A stretch of 36,195 nt of DNA from an uncultured Solirubrobacteraceae bacterium (GCA_902806205.1 CADCVR010000015.1:1-36195); one strand, 5' to 3'. Numbered from the stretch's first letter, positions 6,365 through 14,812 are shown. Made by a program: numbers and translations. Notes: generated from the letters alone by a model not told the origin.

Positions 6365-6994
6365 TCAGGATGCGATCCCGAGCTTGGGCCGAGACGCGTT
6401 CCACGGCAGCACCTCGATCCTGCAGAGCCGTGCACCCGGCGATCCGAACGCGACCAGGAGGTCGCGCTTGAGTCGCGCGATGCGTCCGGCGACGACGGGG
6501 TCTGTGACGAAGAAGCGGACTTCGGCCATCGAGCTGGCGATGTAGGCCTCCAGGATGCGGCTCAGCCGCTCGGTGCCCTTCGCGGCGAACTCGACCTCGA
6601 GAGCGACCGTGCGGCGGCCGTCGGTGACGCTCCCGTCGGGCCACCGCTTCGTCGTCACCCCGTGCTCGGCGCGCACGTCGACCGAGCAACGCCGGTCCTC
6701 GTCGCGCTCGCGCTCACGGGCGTCGCGTTCGGTCAGCACGTCGAGGTCCGGGCGGACGAGCTCGAGCCGACAGACCAACTGCGTGAGGGCAAGCTCGTGT
6801 TCGCGCTGCAGCGAAGGTCGCGGCGCCCGCCGCCGCGTCGACCCGATCAGCTTCGCACCCACGGGCGCTAGGTAGATCGCGTGGGACTGGCCCACCAACC
6901 GGGCGGGGATGTCCGGTTGCAGCCTCGCGGACGCGGGTCCGTGGAGCCTGTTTGCCCCCCAGGAAGGTTGTCCCTCGGCGCCTCGGTAGGTCGG
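6365..6994 (-). pseudogene. Replication-relaxation family protein, N-terminally truncated
   Basis: The frame is open from just after a TAG at 6995-6997 to the stop at 6365. The first usable start is TTG at 6898. The C-terminal domain is recognisable: REHELALTQLVCRLELVRPD, VTERDARERERDEDRR, WPDGSVTDGRRTVALEVEFA, then AKGTERLSRILEAYI and VRFFVTDPVVAGRIARL. This is the pattern of the replication-relaxation proteins carried by actinobacterial plasmids and integrative elements, with a nuclease-like core. Upstream, LVGQSHAIYLAPVGAKLIG fits the end of their winged-helix domain, but the rest of that domain is missing. It indicates an old mobile element here. Confidence 0.55.
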
Positions 6995-7241
6995 CTACAG
7001 CGATAGGAGAGAACCGCTGCCACCGATGAGCGCGCGCGCCTGACGGCCCTTTTGGAAGTTGCGCCCCCGCAGCCGGCCTCCCATCTCGCCTGGTCCTCCC
7101 ACCGAGGACGCGATGAGAGACATGAGCGCCGCTCCCTTCGACCCGCCCCAGCACGACCCGGGCGGCACCACCCCGCCCTTGACGAAACCGTCCGCGCCTG
7201 CTGCTGCTCGTCTTTCGTTGTGCGCATCCGCGTGTACGTGC

Positions 7242-8033
7242 TCAGCGAGCCGAGGGGCCGGCCGCGACGAGGCGACGGAGGGTGTCGACGTCAAGGCGTC
7301 CTGGTGGCTCGAGGCGGTGCGGGTCGGCGAGGACCGAGGCGCGGGACTCTGAGTCCCCGAAGCCGTCGAGGACGAGGTCCGCATCGCCGAAGTCCTGCTC
7401 GCGCGAGTAGTCGTTGGTCACGATGACGCAGGCAAGGCCGGCTGCCTTGGCGGCCCGCAGGCCGTTGTTGGAGTCCTCCACCGCAGGCGCAGCTGGAGCC
7501 GAAAGTGAAAGCCGCTTCAGCGCCAGCTCGTACGCACTGGGGTCGGGCTTCCGCTCTGGCGCCTCCTCGCTGCCGATGATCGCCTCGAAGCGCTCGAGCC
7601 CAAACAACCGCTCGAGCAGCGGATCAACCCATCTGCGGCTGCCCGTCGTGGCCACGGCAAGGCGCACACCCGCACCAGCCAGCTCGTCCAGGAATTCAGG
7701 GACGCCCCGTCGCGGCTCGATCTCTCCCTGGCTTGCGATCTCGGTGAAGAGCTCCGTCTTGCGACGGTGCAGGCTGCTCGCGAGGGGCTGGCGCTCGTCC
7801 GCGGGCATGCCCTGCTCCTGGAAGTAGGCGTCGAGGCGGCGCTCTCCCCCCGTGACGGTGAGCAGCTCGCCGTAGCGCTCCACATCCCAGCGGTCGGCCA
7901 GGCCGGCCTCCTCGAACGCCCGGTTGAAGGCGACGCGGTGACCGTCACGCTCGCTATCGACCAGCGTGCCGTCGACGTCGAGCACCACCGCTTCCAGCCG
8001 CGCCCCATCTCGAAATCGCTGTGGCTCTTGCAT
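7242..8033 (-). CDS. HAD-superfamily phosphatase, CbbY/beta-phosphoglucomutase-like
   Basis: 263 codons from ATG 8033; the frame extends upstream but that part is not family-like. All four HAD motifs are present: DVDGTLVDSE (nucleophile and acid/base aspartates, about residues 17-26), AVATTGSRRW (motif II threonine), ERKPDPSAY (motif III lysine) and VEDSNNGLRAA (motif IV acids). The cap after motif I is helical (RVAFNRAFEEAGLADRWDVE), as in subclass I phosphatases of the CbbY/Gph type. It hydrolyses or transfers phosphate on small phosphosugars. CbbY members remove xylulose bisphosphate in Calvin-cycle bacteria, but no cbb genes are near, so the substrate is open. The tail after DADLVLDGFGD is normal. 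Confidence 0.85.
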   Translation of the reverse strand: MQEPQRFRDGARLEAVVLDVDGTLVDSERDGHRVAFNRAFEEAGLADRWDVERYGELLTVTGGERRLDAYFQEQGMPADERQPLASSLHRRKTELFTEIASQGEIEPRRGVPEFLDELAGAGVRLAVATTGSRRWVDPLLERLFGLERFEAIIGSEEAPERKPDPSAYELALKRLSLSAPAAPAVEDSNNGLRAAKAAGLACVIVTNDYSREQDFGDADLVLDGFGDSESRASVLADPHRLEPPGRLDVDTLRRLVAAGPSAR

Positions 8034-8370
8034 TCGACCGTAGTTTCGCAGCCAACAGCGCCTCGACTCGTGCCGTCGGCGCGCGACCCGATCCCCAGAA
8101 CCGTGCAGGTCGTCTTCGACGATGAGATCGGCGATCTCTTCGCGGCGCCGGACGGTCAACCCCAGGGTTGCCGGCGCTTGATCGACCTGGCGGAAGAGGT
8201 CCTCGATCGTATCTGCGGCCGCGAGTACCGTTCGACCCGGCACTTCCGCGTGGACGCCGGCGCCTTCGTCGTCGGCCCCGAGCGCTTACGCCTCACCGCC
8301 GGGCGCTCCAGCCGCACCCGCGGCTCGGCACCGAGCTCTCTGTCACGCGGTAGCGGTGGCCGCCGGGCGG
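8034..8370. other. Gap between HAD phosphatase and LVIVD protein genes
   Basis: 337 bases. The HAD frame remains open to 8243 and reads protein-like in places (DTIEDLFRQVDQAPATLGLT, then VRRREEIADLIVEDDL), possibly a scrap of another gene on the minus strand. No domain was identified and no start or stop arrangement supports a separate gene. Confidence 0.4.
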
Positions 8371-10521
8371 TCAGCGTACGCGCACGTCGCGCCCGATCGT
8401 CCGGACGTTGCCGGCCGCGTCGGTTGCCCGGACGACGACCCGGTTCCTGCCACGCGGCAACCGGGCGGCCTTGGAGATGCTCCACCGTGACCCGCTCCGG
8501 CGGGTCGCGAGGTAGTTGCGGCGCGCACACCGCTGGGTGGTCCCCAAGCGACCCGAACGCAGCAGGAAACGACACCCGCCGGCGACCCGGCGGGCGATCG
8601 CGATCTCGACCCGTGCGACGCGGCCCTGGCGCGACAGGGCCGCGGTGGCGCCGCGGCACCCGCGGTCGGTGCTGCGCCCGCTCACCGCCACACCGCGCCG
8701 CGTGAGCTTCAGCCTCCGCGCGGCGACGGACAGGCGCGGCGCGGTGCGGTCGTCGCACTGCGCACCCGCGACGACCCCCCGCTCCGGATCGGTGAGCTTC
8801 AGCGAGTAGAAGCCGCCGGTCATGTCGACGGCCAGGATGTGGCCCTTGTAGGCGACCATGTCCCAGATCTCCGGCCGGCCGAGCGGGAAGTCCGTGAAGA
8901 ACCGCTCGACGACGCCGAAGGTCATCGGCTGGCCCAGCAACGGGCGCGTCTGGTCGGGCGGACCCGAAGGCACGTGGAAGCCGATCTCGCTCGGGCGCTC
9001 GCGCTTGCCGCTGAAGGCGGCGGAGGCGTCGAGGACGTAGACGCCGCCGTGGTAGTGCGACAGGTAGATCTTGTCGCCGACGATCTGCTGGTTGTGCGGC
9101 GAGAACGTCAGCGAGCCCGCCGCCCGTCCGGCGGGGTTCGTCCAGGTCGCGACGAGCGCGTCCTGCGAGGCCTTCTTGAGCGCCGGCGCGGTCGCCCGGC
9201 GCTGATCGCGGGTCTTCAGGTCGTCGGCCGGGCCGAGCTCGGAGAAGTCGGTCGCGTCGACGATCCACAGGGGCCCGACCTTGTCGCCGTTGCCGACGAA
9301 GGTGCCACACCCCGCGGCCTTCTCCTGGTCGGACATCTCCGCCAAGCCACTCGGCGACTCCCGATCCTTCTGCAGGAACAACTCGGCGGGCAGCGTGACG
9401 TAGCGCCGGCCGCCGCGGTGGGTGACGTCGATCGTGTGGGCGTACCAGTCCTCGGTGCACTCGGGCGTCAGGTCCCACTCGGCGACGAGCCGGACCCGCT
9501 GCGGGTCGGTGATGTCGTAGACCGTGAAGCCGGTCGAGAAGCCCGCGGCGTTGTAGAGGTAGGTCCGGCCGTCGAGCGGATCGTTCTGGATGAAGGTGTC
9601 GTGGACCTCGTTGTTCTCGATCGTGGCCAGGACGCTGTCCCCCTCCACCTGCGTGACGTGTCGCAGCACGCGCTTGCCGCCGATCCGGCTGACCTTGGCG
9701 ATGTCGATCCCCACGCCGTTCTGGTTGGAGATGACGTACTCGCCGGGGGCGCGCGGCCGCTCCGCGCTCGACGGGCCGGGTGGGATCGTGTGCGATCGGA
9801 CCGTGTGGACGCCGCCGATGCCGGCGATGGGGTAGGACTGCGTCAACGTCGGGCGCGCCGGGTCGCCGAGGTCGATCACGTCGACGCCCGGCAGCGACTG
9901 GCGCGCGACGTTCGGAGTAACCTGGCCGGGCAAGTAGGTGAGCTTCTGCAGCGAAAGGTAGGCCGTCTTGCCGTCCTCGGCGAGGTCGACGAAGGCGCCG
10001 CAGTTGATGTCCAGCAGCAACTGGTCGCACTCCGTCCCGTCGTAGCGCGAGAGGAAGCGGGGCCGGGCCGGATCCTTGACGTCGAAGAACAGGACCCCGG
10101 CGCGCGGCATCGTGACGGCCACGGCCGCGATGTCGGCCTGGACGTCCATCTCGCCGAGGATCACGTCGGGCCGGTCGGCGAGCTGCTCCTTGAGCGACAG
10201 GAACGCCACCTGCTCGATCCGGCAGGAGAACCGGTGGGCGGCGATGTCGTCGTGCTTGTGCGGCTGGTCGACGGGCATCGAGGCCTTCGCGGCGTCGGTG
10301 CACGGCCCGGCAGGGGCCGGGGTGTCCCGGAGCCGCTGGCTCGTGTCGGGCAGCGCGGCCACGAACGCCGCCTGCTGAGGGGTGGCGAGACCCGCAAGGG
10401 CGCCCTTGCCGGCGTAGGGCTGCCCGCGCCCGTTCGTGCCGTGGGCGGCGGCGGAGGCGACGGGCCCTGCGAGGGCCGCCATGGCCACCAGCGCGGGAAG
10501 GATCGACCTGTGGCGTGGCAT
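8371..10521 (-). CDS. Secreted LVIVD-repeat beta-propeller protein
   Basis: 716 codons from ATG 10521. A signal peptide is clear: basic MPRHRS, hydrophobic ILPALVAMAALAGPVASA, cleavage near AAA-HG. The body has repeated LVIVD-type blades: VLFFDVKDPARPRFLSRYDG, VDVIDLGDPARPTLTQSYPI, FTVYDITDPQRVRLVAEWDL and VYVLDASAAFSGK. Such propellers are extracytoplasmic and their ligands are mostly unknown. The motif SLTFSPHNQQIVGDKIYLSH resembles selenium-binding-protein-like propellers. A C-terminal Ig-like, arginine-rich domain starts at DRTAPRLSVAARRLKL and ends ATDAAGNVRTIGRDVRVR, a kind common on surface proteins of this group. Long frames on the opposite strand here are mirror artefacts of GC bias. 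Confidence 0.85.
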   Translation of the reverse strand: MPRHRSILPALVAMAALAGPVASAAAHGTNGRGQPYAGKGALAGLATPQQAAFVAALPDTSQRLRDTPAPAGPCTDAAKASMPVDQPHKHDDIAAHRFSCRIEQVAFLSLKEQLADRPDVILGEMDVQADIAAVAVTMPRAGVLFFDVKDPARPRFLSRYDGTECDQLLLDINCGAFVDLAEDGKTAYLSLQKLTYLPGQVTPNVARQSLPGVDVIDLGDPARPTLTQSYPIAGIGGVHTVRSHTIPPGPSSAERPRAPGEYVISNQNGVGIDIAKVSRIGGKRVLRHVTQVEGDSVLATIENNEVHDTFIQNDPLDGRTYLYNAAGFSTGFTVYDITDPQRVRLVAEWDLTPECTEDWYAHTIDVTHRGGRRYVTLPAELFLQKDRESPSGLAEMSDQEKAAGCGTFVGNGDKVGPLWIVDATDFSELGPADDLKTRDQRRATAPALKKASQDALVATWTNPAGRAAGSLTFSPHNQQIVGDKIYLSHYHGGVYVLDASAAFSGKRERPSEIGFHVPSGPPDQTRPLLGQPMTFGVVERFFTDFPLGRPEIWDMVAYKGHILAVDMTGGFYSLKLTDPERGVVAGAQCDDRTAPRLSVAARRLKLTRRGVAVSGRSTDRGCRGATAALSRQGRVARVEIAIARRVAGGCRFLLRSGRLGTTQRCARRNYLATRRSGSRWSISKAARLPRGRNRVVVRATDAAGNVRTIGRDVRVR

Positions 10522-10527
10522 GACGCC

Positions 10528-10533
10528 ATTATC
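10528..10533 (-). promoter_or_regulatory. Possible -10 element for the LVIVD gene, leaderless
   Basis: On the minus strand GATAAT ends seven bases before the ATG, so transcription could start at or next to the start codon. There is no Shine-Dalgarno site in that space. The -35 region (TGGCAT after a 17-bp spacer) is weak. Confidence 0.3.
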
Positions 10534-10726
10534 CCGCGTGACGAGCGCCGATGCCACCACCAGCGGGGCATCGGTCCCGATCAGCTCAGGAGCATCCGCC
10601 GCGGCGCGCAGTTTCGCCCATCACCTGCGTGGCCCCTTTTTGCGCCTAACCACCTGCAGCTATTAGGCCGACGGACGCGAGGGGAAGCGGGGCGCGCGCT
10701 GACGAGAGCGCTGGATGCGCGAGAAG

Positions 10727-10748
10727 GGGCGCTCCGCGGAGAGCGCCC
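10727..10748 (-). terminator. Hairpin downstream of the cupin remnant
   Basis: GGGCGCTC at 10727-10734 and GAGCGCCC at 10741-10748 form an 8-bp stem with a 6-base loop. On the minus strand it is followed by CCTTCTCG. It lies about 60 bases past the cupin stop and is the likely end of that transcript. Confidence 0.4.
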
Positions 10749-10807
10749 GCCTCCACGCGAAAGCAGACCTCTCGTCGTGTAGACCCGGATCCACCCTGAA
10801 GCAGCGC

Positions 10808-11289
10808 TCAGGATGCGAGCATCACGCTCAGCGGCGGCCCGGTGAACGTCACTCCTGCGCTCTCGAACGCCCCGGCGAGCGCAGCCTGCTCCTCCTCGCT
10901 GGGCGGGCCCTCCGGGACCGGCGGGAGATCGAGCGTCGACGGTTGGGACACTCGGTCGAACGAGTTCTCCAGTCCGCCGGGCGTGCAGAGGAGCATCAGG
11001 CGCGCGATCGGCGTGCGCACCGCGAACCCGTGCTGAAGGCCGCGCGGCAGGAACACGGCCTCCCCGGCCCTGCGTCGATCGTCTCTGAGCCGCGCAGGAA
11101 TGTGACCTCACCCTCCAGGACGATGTAGGCCTCGCCCTCGCGCGCGTGCACATGGACGGGAGGCTCGGACCCGGGTCGGACGAGGACATCGGCGAGCGAT
11201 GCCTGCCCGCCCGTCTGATCGGCGGTCAGGTGCCAGGTGAAGCGGCTGCCGGCGAAGAGCTCGGGGCCGCGTGTGGTGATGGTTGTCAT
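10808..11289 (-). pseudogene. Cupin-domain protein split by one frameshift
   Basis: From ATG 11289 (purine-rich AGGATGAG upstream) the frame reads MTTITTRGPELFAGSRFTWH, LTADQTGGQASLADVLVRPG and SEPPVHVHAREGEAYIVLEG, the first cupin motif with its metal-binding histidines. It goes on to EVTFLRGSETIDAGPG. At a G4 run near 11063 one G is missing; restoring it gives GEAVFLPRGLQHGFAVRTPI, the second cupin motif with P-x-G-x-x-H, and continues to the stop at 10808. The restored protein is about 160 residues, normal for a single-domain cupin such as a small-molecule dioxygenase, isomerase or binder. It is divergent from a LysR gene that is also broken, so the pair may be out of use. Confidence 0.7.
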
Positions 11290-11329
11290 GCGCTCATCCT
11301 GGGGCCGCGCAGACAGGAAGTGAAATACC

Positions 11330-11361
11330 GATCCACGACCGGATTGATCGCAGATCGCGAT
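11330..11361. promoter_or_regulatory. Candidate LysR operators between cupin and lysR
   Basis: In the 97-base divergent gap there are two inverted repeats: ATCC-N6-GGAT at 11331-11344 and ATCGC-N5-GCGAT at 11347-11361. The second contains a perfect T-N11-A LysR box (TCGC...GCGA). Adjacent boxes of this kind are typical of LysR regulators controlling a divergent target. Confidence 0.45.
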
Positions 11362-11386
11362 GGATCGGAGATACGGTCCTGCGCGG

Positions 11387-12269
11387 ATGGACGTCGAGAT
11401 CCGCCACCTGCGGTCGTTCGTCGCGGTCGCCGAGGAGCGCAACTTCACGCGCGCTGCGGGGCGCCTGCACCTCGCCCAGCCGGCGCTCTCCGCGCAGATC
11501 CGCCAGCTCGAGCAGCGGATGGGTGTTCAGCTGCTCGAGCGCACGACGCGGAAGGTGGATCTGACCCCGGCGGGCGAGGTGCTGCTGGAGCGTGCGCGAT
11601 GCTGCTCGACGGAGTCGAGGCGGCCGTGCAGCAGGTGCAGGACACGGCTGCCGGACGCACCGGCCGACTGCGCGTCGGCCTCGCGGCCACCGCCTCGCTC
11701 GACCTCACGCCGCTAGCACTGCGCGCTTTCGCGGAAGCGGTGCCCGGCGCGCAGTCAGCGTGCAGGACGTCCGCTTCGACGATCCGTCGGGCGGCGTTCG
11801 CTATGCAACGACCGACGTCGCGATCATCTGGACACCCTTGGACGAAACCGGGCTCGATGTCGAGCCGCTGACCGAGGAGCCACGCCGGATCGTTCTGTCT
11901 CGCGACCACCGGCTCGCCGATGCGCCGCAGATCACCGTCGAGGACGTGCTCGGCGAGCCGTTCCCCGTCTCGGACAGCACCGACCCGGTATACGAACGCT
12001 TCTCGACGCTCGCCGAAGAGCGCGGCGGCCCGCCCGATCCGGCCGTGCGCATCACCGGCCGCGACGAGCTTCTCGTCGCCGTTCGCAGCGGCCGGCTGAT
12101 CGCTGCGATGCCGCAGGCGCTCGTGCACCAGATCCCCTTCGACGACATCGTCGCCCGTGAGGTCGATGGTCTCCGTCCGGCCGGCGTGGGCAGCTGCCGC
12201 CTCGCCGGCGACGACAACCCGCTCGTCGAAGCGTTCGTGCAGGCCGTCCGCCAGGCTGCCGGCCACTGA
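11387..12269 (+). pseudogene. LysR-family regulator broken by two frameshifts
   Basis: From ATG 11387: [40 protein letters not shown] and [20 protein letters not shown] form a full winged-helix LysR domain. The frame fails near 11595 and resumes as [40 protein letters not shown]. It fails again near 11755 and resumes as AVSVQDVRFDDPSGGVRYAT, TDVAIIWTPLDETGLDVEPL through the effector-binding domain to the stop at 12269. The joined length is ~290, normal for LysR. It would have controlled the divergent cupin gene. The upstream in-frame ATG at 11360 is less likely because it lies in the operator. Confidence 0.7.
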
Positions 12270-12306
12270 TCGGGCCGTCGGACATCGTTTGGCGCGCCCG
12301 CGCGAG

Positions 12307-12344
12307 AAGCAGCACTGTCGCGGCGCCGGCCGAGACTGCTGCTT
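12307..12344 (+). terminator. Terminator-like hairpin after lysR remnant
   Basis: AAGCAGCA at 12307-12314 pairs with TGCTGCTT at 12337-12344, followed by TCG. The 22-base loop can pair further inside. Position 37 bases after the LysR stop suits transcription termination on the plus strand. Confidence 0.4.
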
Positions 12345-12415
12345 TCGTCCGGACCGGCGCTCTGGGTGCACCACGGTTTGTGCCAGTGCCGAACCTCGGA
12401 CGCGACGGCTCTGGT

Positions 12416-12444
12416 TTGACTGCGTACCGCGGGCGTAGAAGGAT
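12416..12444 (+). promoter_or_regulatory. Possible promoter before the NTF2-like/metallophosphoesterase pair
   Basis: TTGACT at 12416-12421 is a good -35; after 17 bases comes AAGGAT, a weak -10. It lies 34 bases before the next start codon, which has its own ribosome site GAGGGAGA. Confidence 0.25.
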
Positions 12445-12477
12445 GCCTGCGACCGGGCCAGGACGAGGGAGACGGCG

Positions 12478-12639
12478 ATGGCGGACGTGGACGAGTTCTT
12501 GGCATCGGTGCTGCCCGTCACGACCGTCTCTCGCCGCGAAGCCGGCGAGTGGAACGTGGTGCATCGCCACATCGATCCGCTGCCGGGCAGTGCGTCAGCG
12601 CGCGCGCAACTCGACCGCATGATCGACGAGCGCACGTGA
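12478..12639 (+). CDS. 53-aa NTF2-like (DUF4440/SnoaL) remnant with internal deletion
   Basis: ATG 12478 follows a good ribosome site (GAGGGAGACGGCG). The opening MADVDEFLASVLP resembles the N-terminal helix of DUF4440-type proteins. The end (REAGEWNVVHRHIDPLPGSA) is the family's last strands, where W-x-V-V-H-R-H is characteristic. The ~80 residues that normally lie between are missing in frame. The product could still be made, but it lacks the cone-shaped pocket of the fold. It is four bases upstream of the metallophosphoesterase start, so it may now mainly serve as a translated leader. An unrelated short peptide remains possible. Confidence 0.5.
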   Translation: MADVDEFLASVLPVTTVSRREAGEWNVVHRHIDPLPGSASARAQLDRMIDERT

Positions 12640-12643
12640 TCGG

Positions 12644-13342
12644 ATGGGCGGGCTCGCGCTCCTCTACGACGTGCACGGCAACCTTGCCGCGCTGGAGGCG
12701 GTGCTGGCCGATGCTCGTGAGCAGGGTGCCACGGGCCACCTGATCGGCGGGGACGTCGCTCTGTTCGGCCCCCGGCCCGACGAGACCGTGGCCCGGCTGC
12801 GGAAGCTCCGGGGCGCGACCTGGATCCGCGGCAACGGCGAACGCTGGACCGCGGCGCCGGGCGAGGCGCCGCGGGGCGATCCGGTGCAGGGTGCGATCGC
12901 CTTCGCGCGTCGCACGCTGGGCGACGACCTCGTGCGCGAGCTGGCCGCACTGCCCGAGAGTGCGGACATCGACGAGACGACCCGCGCCTGGCACGCCTCG
13001 CCGGTCAGCGACGTGCGCTCCTTCCTTCAGCAGGCCGGGGACGACGAGGACGAGCTGCTGGCCGGCGTCACGCAGAGGCGCCTGTTCTTCGGCCACACCC
13101 ACATGCCGTTCCGCCGCATCGCGCGCCAGCGCGTCGAGCTGGTCAACCCCGGCAGCGTGGGCATGCCCTTCGACGGCGACCCCCGCGCCGCCTATGCCCT
13201 CCTTGGTCCCGACGGCGAGCTTCGTCACCGGCGTGTCCCCTACGACCACGCAGCCGCCGCCGCCCTGTTGCGTACCGAGCACGCCGGAGCCCCGTGGGCG
13301 GCGACCGTCGCCGAGAGGATCGAGCGCGCACGCCTCGAGTGA
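12644..13342 (+). CDS. Metallophosphoesterase, YfcE/MJ0936-like
   Basis: 232 codons from ATG 12644. Calcineurin-like motifs are in order: YDVHGNLAALEAVL (D-x-H-G-N), HLIGGDVALFGPRPDETVAR (G-G-D), WIRGNGERW (G-N-x-E/H), LFFGHTHMPFRR (G-H-T-H) and LVNPGSVGMPFDGDPRAAYA. The first motif reads YDVHG, where DIHG is usual. These place it with small cytosolic phosphodiesterases/phosphatases of the MJ0936/YfcE group that use two metal ions; physiological substrates are generally unknown. It probably shares a transcript with the NTF2-like remnant just upstream. The residues before GHTH (VSDVRSFLQQAGDDEDELLA) form a helical insert. Confidence 0.85.
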   Translation: MGGLALLYDVHGNLAALEAVLADAREQGATGHLIGGDVALFGPRPDETVARLRKLRGATWIRGNGERWTAAPGEAPRGDPVQGAIAFARRTLGDDLVRELAALPESADIDETTRAWHASPVSDVRSFLQQAGDDEDELLAGVTQRRLFFGHTHMPFRRIARQRVELVNPGSVGMPFDGDPRAAYALLGPDGELRHRRVPYDHAAAAALLRTEHAGAPWAATVAERIERARLE

Positions 13343-13370
13343 GGCCCGGACTTCGGGTGCCGTCCCGGCC
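13343..13370 (+). terminator. Hairpin directly after the metallophosphoesterase stop
   Basis: GGCCCGGAC at 13343-13351 and GTCCCGGCC at 13362-13370 pair in 8 of 9 positions with a 10-base loop. No T-run. It may terminate the plus-strand transcript. The next gene is convergent; between them (13371-13561) no gene is supported, although one frame has a hydrophobic stretch (LTVAIAAAGMLATIALAG). Confidence 0.35.
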
Positions 13371-13561
13371 CGGGCTGACCGCGCTGCTCGCCCCCCGCTC
13401 ACCGTCGCGATCGCGGCGGCGGGGATGCTGGCGACCATCGCCCTCGCCGGACGGGCGCGGGACTCGCGGCGCGCCCGCGGTGCAGGAGTCCTCCGACGCC
13501 TCACGGGCACCGCGTTCCTGGTCATCAGGACCCGTCTGGTCGGGCGCGGGTCGCTGAGCGC

Positions 13562-13807
13562 TCAGGTCGGGCGGTCGGAGGGGTCGAACTGCGGCGTGTA
13601 GGACGCCTCCTGCGTCGACGGGATGCCCGTGGGCTCGTCTTGCACGATCGAGGAGTTGCGGACCCGGCCCAACAGCGTCCCGCCGAGCAGCGGGATCAGC
13701 GCGAGCAGCGCGATCGGCAGGATCCAGATGAAGCCCGCCCCGAGTACTGCGAGCGCAACTAGGCCGACCAGCATGGTGGCGCCGGCGGAGAACACAGAAC
13801 CAGACAT
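13562..13807 (-). CDS. Small membrane protein, two spans and polar tail
   Basis: 81 codons from ATG 13807. Residues ~8-25 (AGATMLVGLVALAVLGAG) and ~27-45 (IWILPIALLALIPLLGGTLL) are hydrophobic and separated by a short turn. The C-terminal ~35 residues are polar and end STQEASYTPQFDPSDRPT. Small proteins of this layout, with a PSTxEASYxPxxDPS tail, recur in Solirubrobacterales; function unknown. It is a single gene between convergent and same-strand neighbours, with normal codon use. Confidence 0.7.
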   Translation of the reverse strand: MSGSVFSAGATMLVGLVALAVLGAGFIWILPIALLALIPLLGGTLLGRVRNSSIVQDEPTGIPSTQEASYTPQFDPSDRPT

Positions 13808-13867
13808 GCGCCTGGGGTTCCCGGAACGGCTCTGGCGCGAACAGGAAACACGCTCGCGGCCGAACGA

Positions 13868-14812
13868 TCAGCTGGCGAGGGAGAGCTCCGCCCGCTTGGC
13901 CTCGAACTCCCCGGCGACCTCGACGAGCACCTCGAGCATCGCCTGCTTGGCCGGCGACTCCCAGGAACCCGCGAGCGTCGCCGCCTGCACGCGCCGAATC
14001 GGCGGGCGGGCGCCGAGCGAGCGGACGACGACGTCCTCGCGGACCGCCACGAGCGCGAGATCAGGGATGAACGAGACGCCGAAGCCCGCCGCGACGAAGC
14101 CCTGGATCGCGAGGTAGTCGTCGGAATGGAAGGCGATACGCGGCTCGAACCCGGCCTGCTGGCAGGCCTGGACGAGGATCCGTGCGTCGGGGCAGCGGTT
14201 GCCGGAGCCGAGGATCCACTCCTCGTCGGCGAGATCGGCCAGACTCAGCCGCTCCCGTCGGGCCAGCGGATGATCGGCCGCGAGCATGAGATACATCGGA
14301 TCGTCGAGCAGGTGGACGCGATCGATGTCGTCGTCCCGAGCCGGCGGGTCGAACGTCGTGGCGACGGTCAGCGCGATGTCCGCGTCGCCGGCGCGCAGCG
14401 ACACCAGACCGTCCTGCGGCTCCTCGGGCCCGAGCATCAGTTCGACTCCCGGATGGCGGCGACGGAACGCGACGATCGCCTTCGGCATGATCGTCGCCCC
14501 GGCGGTGGTGAACGTCGTCAAGCGCAGGCGGCCGCCGCGCAGCCCGGCGATCGCGTCCAGTTCGGCCTCCGCGTCCGCGAGGCGCGCGAGGATCGCGTCG
14601 GCGTGCAGGACGAGCGCGCGGCCCGCGTCGGTGAGCGTCACCCCGCGGGCCGCGCGGTCCACGAGGCGCGTCCCCGCCTCACGCTCGAGCGCGGCGATCT
14701 GCTGGGAGACGGCGCTCTGCGTGTAGGTGAGCGCCTCCGCCGCGGCGGAGAACGAGCCTCGCGCGGCGACCTCCCGGAGCACCCGCATGCGGCGAACGTC
14801 GAGCATGAGCAC
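13868..14812 (-). CDS. LysR-family transcriptional regulator
   Basis: 314 codons from ATG 14812 (ATG 14806 is also possible). The winged-helix domain covers residues 1-65: LDVRRMRVLREVAARGSFSA, AAEALTYTQSAVSQQIAALE, REAGTRLVDRAARGVTLTDA. A linker helix follows (ILARLADAEAELDAIAG), then a two-lobed effector-binding domain (LRLTTFTTAGATIMPKAIVA ... IALTVATTF ... WILGSGNRCPDARILVQACQ ... GFVAAGFGVSFIPDLALVAV). Length is standard. It is divergent from the plus-strand gene at 14878, 65 bases away, and is probably its regulator. The inducer cannot be guessed. Confidence 0.9.
   Translation of the reverse strand: MLMLDVRRMRVLREVAARGSFSAAAEALTYTQSAVSQQIAALEREAGTRLVDRAARGVTLTDAGRALVLHADAILARLADAEAELDAIAGLRGGRLRLTTFTTAGATIMPKAIVAFRRRHPGVELMLGPEEPQDGLVSLRAGDADIALTVATTFDPPARDDDIDRVHLLDDPMYLMLAADHPLARRERLSLADLADEEWILGSGNRCPDARILVQACQQAGFEPRIAFHSDDYLAIQGFVAAGFGVSFIPDLALVAVREDVVVRSLGARPPIRRVQAATLAGSWESPAKQAMLEVLVEVAGEFEAKRAELSLAS

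Noticed and set aside
8156-10303. 715-codon minus frame overlapping the LVIVD gene
   Set aside because: Out-of-frame shadow, R/G/P-rich, no recognisable motif.
8839-10782. 647-codon plus-strand frame opposite the LVIVD gene
   Set aside because: Mirror of the real gene caused by GC-biased third positions; rich in R, G, V and A with no domain, while the minus strand has a signal peptide and propeller repeats.
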